Assembly: GCA_028698765.1 (NCBI GenBank)
Contig: JAQVVW010000047.1
Coordinates: forward strand, 1 to 8,198
DNA: 8,198 nucleotides
Direction: 5' to 3'
Source of the DNA: Methanoculleus sp.
GTDB taxonomy: Archaea; Halobacteriota; Methanomicrobia; Methanomicrobiales; Methanoculleaceae
The number at the start of each line of letters is the position of its first letter. Position 1 is the first letter of the stretch. Position numbers and translations under genes: made by a program. The notes beneath the pieces were generated by a model. The model was not told where the DNA came from. It did not search any database and saw nothing but the letters and a program-made list of their open reading frames with translations. Of the stretch, positions 5,985 through 8,198 are shown piece after piece.

Positions 5985-7135
5985 TCCGGTTCACGCACCT
6001 CGTGCACGGGGAGGGGCCGGTCAGCGGTCCGGCAGCGGCGCACAGCGGCCTTGCGCTTGCTGAGGGCCGTCCGGGGCCTGTGGTCTTCTGGAACGTCACC
6101 TCGCAGTGCAACCTCGCCTGCACGCACTGCTACCTCCGGTCCGGGCCCGGCCGGAGGCGGGAGGACGAGCTGACGACAGACGAGGCGACGGCGCTCATCG
6201 ACGACCTTGCCGGGGCGGGCGTCCCGCTCCTCCTCTTCTCGGGCGGGGAACCGCTGGTGCGGGAGGACTTCTGGATCCTCGCGGCGCACGCTCGCCGGCG
6301 CGGTCTCCCCGCAGTCCTGAGCACCAACGGGACCCTGATTACCCCCGATATCGCTCGAAGGCTCCGGGATGTCGGGATCGGGTATGCCGGGATATCCCTC
6401 GACGGCGCAACGTCGGCGACCCATGATGCGTTCAGGAGGGTGCCGGGGAGTTTCGACCGTTCGGTGCAGGCGCTGAGGAACTGCATCGATGCTGGACTTC
6501 GGTGCGGCGTCCGGTTCACGGTCACGAAGAGGAACCACGACGAACTCGGGCGTCTGATCGCGCTTTCGCGGGCGCTCGGGGTGCACCGGTTCTGCGTCTA
6601 CTGGCTCGTCCCGAGCGGGCGGGGAGGCGACGTCCACGCCGACCTGCAGGTCGGGCCCGGGGAGGTGCGGGCGGTCCTCGACCGGGTCTACCGGGAGGCC
6701 CTCCGGACCGATCCCGCGACGATGGAGTTCCTGACCGTCGATGCTCCCCAGGACGGCGCCTGCCTGCTTGCGAGGCTGGAAGCAGATGCAAACCCGGCGT
6801 ACGACCGGGCATACCGCCTCCTTGCCCGCACGGGCGGGTGCAGCGCCGGGAGGCGGGTGGCGAATATCGACCCTTCCGGAAACGTCTATCCCTGCCAGTT
6901 TGCGCAGTTTGAGGAATTCCTGGCGGGCAACATACGGGACCGGCCGTTTAGCGATCTCTGGAACGACCCCGGGAACCCGGTGCTCGCGGCGTTCCGGGCG
7001 GGCGGGGCACGTCCCGGGAGTTCATGCGGCACCTGCGGACGGCGGGAGGTCTGCGGCACGGGGTGCAGGATCCGGGCCTACGCCCGGGGCGGCGATCTCA
7101 ACGGCGGCGACCCGCTCTGCCTCCGGCAGGGATGA
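5981..7135 (+). CDS. ahbC: Radical SAM 12,18-didecarboxysiroheme deacetylase AhbC (NirJ-like)
   Basis: This encodes 384 residues. GPVVFWNVTSQCNLACTHCY carries the radical SAM cysteines (43, 47, 50), GGEP is at 89-92, and the SAM-domain strands continue through SLDGATSATHDAFR and FCVYWLVPSGRGG. The SPASM-like C-terminus has Cys287 (GGCSAGRR), Cys305 (VYPCQF), the set CGTCGRREVCGTGC (349, 352, 358, 362) and Cys380. The GPVVFWN start and YWLVPSGRG match the AhbC/NirJ branch. AhbC removes the acetate side chains of 12,18-didecarboxysiroheme to give Fe-coproporphyrin III; NirJ, a relative, acts in heme d1 synthesis. The presence of ahbA, ahbB and ahbD and the absence here of other nir genes favour AhbC. 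The start is GTG at 5981, sharing GTGA with the ahbB stop, with GGAGGGA at 5969-5975. It is the last gene of the operon; no clear hairpin follows it before the next promoter. Confidence 0.85.
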   Translation: MIRFTHLVHGEGPVSGPAAAHSGLALAEGRPGPVVFWNVTSQCNLACTHCYLRSGPGRRREDELTTDEATALIDDLAGAGVPLLLFSGGEPLVREDFWILAAHARRRGLPAVLSTNGTLITPDIARRLRDVGIGYAGISLDGATSATHDAFRRVPGSFDRSVQALRNCIDAGLRCGVRFTVTKRNHDELGRLIALSRALGVHRFCVYWLVPSGRGGDVHADLQVGPGEVRAVLDRVYREALRTDPATMEFLTVDAPQDGACLLARLEADANPAYDRAYRLLARTGGCSAGRRVANIDPSGNVYPCQFAQFEEFLAGNIRDRPFSDLWNDPGNPVLAAFRAGGARPGSSCGTCGRREVCGTGCRIRAYARGGDLNGGDPLCLRQG

Positions 7136-7150
7136 TCCAGCCGGGAGGGC

Positions 7151-7161
7151 AACATATAAAT
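7151..7161 (+). promoter_or_regulatory. TATA box for the cupredoxin lipoprotein gene
   Basis: AACATATAAAT is a strong archaeal TATA match, centred near 7156 in otherwise GC-rich DNA, 15 bases after the ahbC stop. The usual spacing puts the transcription start near 7182, just before the ATG at 7186. This makes the lipoprotein gene a separate, probably leaderless transcription unit rather than the sixth gene of the heme operon. Confidence 0.7.
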
Positions 7162-7185
7162 AGCGGGTGCGTTATGGTCTCCCGC

Positions 7186-7776
7186 ATGAGGCCTAATGTA
7201 ATCCTTCTCGTGGCGCTCCTCGTCGTGAGCGCCGGTGTTCTGGCCGCGGGGTGCACTATGCCGGGTGGAAACGTCACACCGCCGACGGCCCCGCCGACCG
7301 GGACCGAAACACCGTCTGTTACAGAGACGACAGCCGCCGGGACCGAAACCCCTGCCGCCACGGCGACGACGGTGGCGACCGTCACAACGGCAGCGACCAC
7401 AACCACCGGGACACCGTCCGCCACGGCGACGACGGCAGGAGCAAACGTCACAACAGCGGCGACCACCGCAGCAGCGGGCGGCAAGACTGCGACCGTTGAC
7501 CTGACTGCCGAGAACATCAAGTTCGACAAGAGCACGATCACGGTGCCGGCGGGAGCGGCGGTGACGGTGAACTTCAACAACAAGGACTCCGGCGTCCCGC
7601 ACAACTTCGCTGTCTACACCGACTCCTCCGCGAGCCAGAATATCTTTAAGGGCGACACCGTCACCGGCCCGGCGACGACCACCTACACCTTCACCGCACC
7701 CGCGACGCCCGGCACCTACTTCTTCCGCTGCGACGTCCACCCCCAGCAGATGACCGGGGATTTCATCGTGCAGTAA
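7186..7776 (+). CDS. Cupredoxin lipoprotein with Thr-rich linker
   Basis: This encodes 196 residues from ATG 7186. A signal peptide (MRPNVILLVALLVVSAG) ends in a lipobox LAAGC with lipid-anchor Cys23, so the protein sits on the outer face of the membrane. Residues 24 to about 103 form a Thr/Ala/Pro-rich linker, probably a glycosylated stalk. The rest is a cupredoxin ending GTYFFRCDVHPQQMTGDF, with probable type 1 copper ligands His139 (in PHNF), Cys182, His185 and Met189. The domain is very similar to that at 230-511, but the His-Met spacing is one residue longer. Two starts fit the frame: 7174 (adding MVSR) and 7186; 7186 is preferred because the TATA box predicts transcription beginning near 7182. 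The open frame back to 7024 is excluded because it overlaps ahbC and the promoter. The likely role is membrane-tethered electron transfer, with the heme-type membrane protein downstream as a possible partner. Confidence 0.88.
   Translation: MRPNVILLVALLVVSAGVLAAGCTMPGGNVTPPTAPPTGTETPSVTETTAAGTETPAATATTVATVTTAATTTTGTPSATATTAGANVTTAATTAAAGGKTATVDLTAENIKFDKSTITVPAGAAVTVNFNNKDSGVPHNFAVYTDSSASQNIFKGDTVTGPATTTYTFTAPATPGTYFFRCDVHPQQMTGDFIVQ
7355..7466 (+). repeat. Imperfect tandem duplication coding for the Thr-rich linker
   Basis: CCGCCACGGCGACGACGG occurs exactly at 7355-7372 and 7418-7435, 63 bases apart. The following GTCACAACGGCAGCGACCAC (7381-7400) recurs with two changes at 7447-7466, 66 bases apart. 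Both offsets are multiples of three, so the frame is kept. A shorter 13-base repeat, CCGGGACCGAAAC, lies at 7298-7310 and 7337-7349. The linker appears to have grown by in-frame duplication and probably varies in length between strains. Confidence 0.7.
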
Positions 7777-7788
7777 TAGCCCATCGGC

Positions 7789-7817
7789 GGGAGATCCACG
7801 GGATCTCCCTCTCCCCC
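7789..7817 (+). terminator. Hairpin terminator after the cupredoxin lipoprotein gene
   Basis: GGGAGATCC (7789-7797) and GGATCTCCC (7801-7809) form a perfect 9-bp stem with an ACG loop, starting 12 bases after the stop codon (TAA, followed directly by TAG). The stem is followed by the pyrimidine run TCTCCCCCC rather than a pure T tract, so it may act as a terminator or as an mRNA 3'-end stabiliser. It separates this gene from the membrane protein downstream. Confidence 0.6.
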
Positions 7818-7839
7818 CACTCCCGGTGCCGCCCGGCGC

Positions 7840-7850
7840 AACCTTTATGG
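7840..7850 (+). promoter_or_regulatory. Possible TATA box for the 3'-edge membrane protein gene
   Basis: AACCTTTATGG stands out in GC-rich DNA between the hairpin at 7789-7809 and the next gene. Its centre near 7846 predicts a transcription start near 7872. That would fall after the ATG at 7864 and so favour the in-frame ATGs at 7882 or 7888. Against this, GGAGGG at 7852-7857 is well placed for 7864. The box is suggestive only. Confidence 0.4.
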
Positions 7851-7863
7851 CGGAGGGATCCCC

Positions 7864-8198
7864 ATGCCCGGACCCTGGGGGATGATAATGCAGGCCGGGG
7901 GGACGCCGCCAGCATTCGGCGAGTATGATACACATGGCGATCTCAGGAAGATCGCCGTGATCCTGGTCGCGCTTGCGCTCTTCATCATCGTCCTCCTCGT
8001 CTACATCATACCCCTGCAGGGGGGGTTCATATCCTCAACAGCGATACGGGCCGGCGACCTTACGGGGGCACAACCCCGGTTCCAGGAGCAGATGCCGATC
8101 CAGGAGGTCGACCTCGGGGCCTCCGGCCGGTCGATCTTCATCGCGTTCGTGATGCTCACCCACATCCTCTTTGCGAACCTGCACCTCGGGGGCGCCTG
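7864..8198 (+). CDS. Membrane protein, probable CydA-like heme-b cytochrome (3' end missing)
   Basis: The frame is open from ATG 7864 to the window edge (111 complete codons), with no stop. A GGAGGG at 7852-7857 supports 7864; the in-frame ATGs at 7882 and 7888 are alternatives. The protein has a polar N-terminus, a membrane helix at about residues 30-50 (IAVILVALALFIIVLLVYII), an outside loop of about 40 residues, and a second helix from about 91 reading SIFIAFVMLTHILFANLHLG. This second helix fits the first helix of cytochrome bd subunit CydA, where a His in H-x-LF-x2-L-x2-G is a heme ligand; here it is His100, with a further His107. CydA normally begins at that helix, so the extra upstream helix and loop are unusual. 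Position beside a heme b operon and a cupredoxin supports a heme-containing electron-transfer protein, but only the N-terminus is visible and another helical membrane family is possible. Confidence 0.55.
   Translation, partial: MPGPWGMIMQAGGTPPAFGEYDTHGDLRKIAVILVALALFIIVLLVYIIPLQGGFISSTAIRAGDLTGAQPRFQEQMPIQEVDLGASGRSIFIAFVMLTHILFANLHLGGA

Noticed and set aside
5903..6637. 244-codon leftward open frame opposite ahbB and ahbC
   Set aside because: It is antisense to two well-supported enzyme genes and has shadow-frame composition with no domain.
5981..7135. Heme d1 synthesis gene nirJ
   Set aside because: The family is close, but complete ahbA, ahbB and ahbD partners and the lack of other nir genes in the window favour AhbC.
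7024..7185. Upstream extension of the cupredoxin lipoprotein to 7024
   Set aside because: It would overlap the Cys-rich end of ahbC and run through the TATA box, placing an Arg-rich stretch ahead of a normal lipoprotein signal peptide.
1..8198. CRISPR arrays, tRNA or rRNA genes, insertion sequences
   Set aside because: No regularly spaced direct repeats, cloverleaf-like sequence, rRNA-like stretch or transposase with terminal repeats was seen.

Overview
The window looks like a piece of a GC-rich archaeal chromosome. My best guess is a Methanomicrobiales-type methanogen close to Methanoculleus; this is inference, because no rRNA or methanogenesis gene is present. Supporting signs are archaeal TATA-type promoters about 30 nt ahead of start codons, GGAGG-type ribosome sites, GTGA/ATGA stop-start overlaps, secreted proteins rich in N-glycosylation sequons or Thr linkers, a long multi-PAS sensor of a style common in that order, and the archaeal/sulfate-reducer (Ahb) route to heme.

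Layout. Bases 2-511 (+) hold the 3' end of an exported copper protein: a DUF4399-like domain followed by a cupredoxin. Convergent to it, 579-3200 (-) encodes an 873-residue sensor with six PAS-type domains and a histidine-kinase-like dimerisation segment but no ATPase domain. A 412-base gap (3201-3612) carries an imperfect inverted repeat just upstream of the sensor and a TATA-like promoter for the rightward genes. From 3613 to 7135 (+) there is a tightly overlapping five-gene operon: a 114-residue three-helix membrane protein of unknown function, ahbD, ahbA, ahbB and ahbC. A TATA box at about 7151 then drives a second cupredoxin, this one a lipoprotein with a Thr-rich linker (7186-7776). That gene ends in a perfect 9-bp hairpin terminator. 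The last gene (7864 to the edge) is cut off. It encodes a membrane protein whose second helix matches the N-terminal heme-ligand motif of cytochrome bd subunit CydA.

How the genes may work together. AhbA/AhbB decarboxylate siroheme, AhbC removes the acetate side chains to give Fe-coproporphyrin III, and AhbD makes heme b. All dedicated post-siroheme steps are therefore present in one operon. Two related cupredoxins flank it and a probable heme-b membrane protein lies just downstream. I infer an electron-transfer or oxygen/oxidant-handling locus in which heme is made for a local membrane cytochrome and copper proteins carry electrons outside the membrane. The gene families are well supported; their joint function is a hypothesis.
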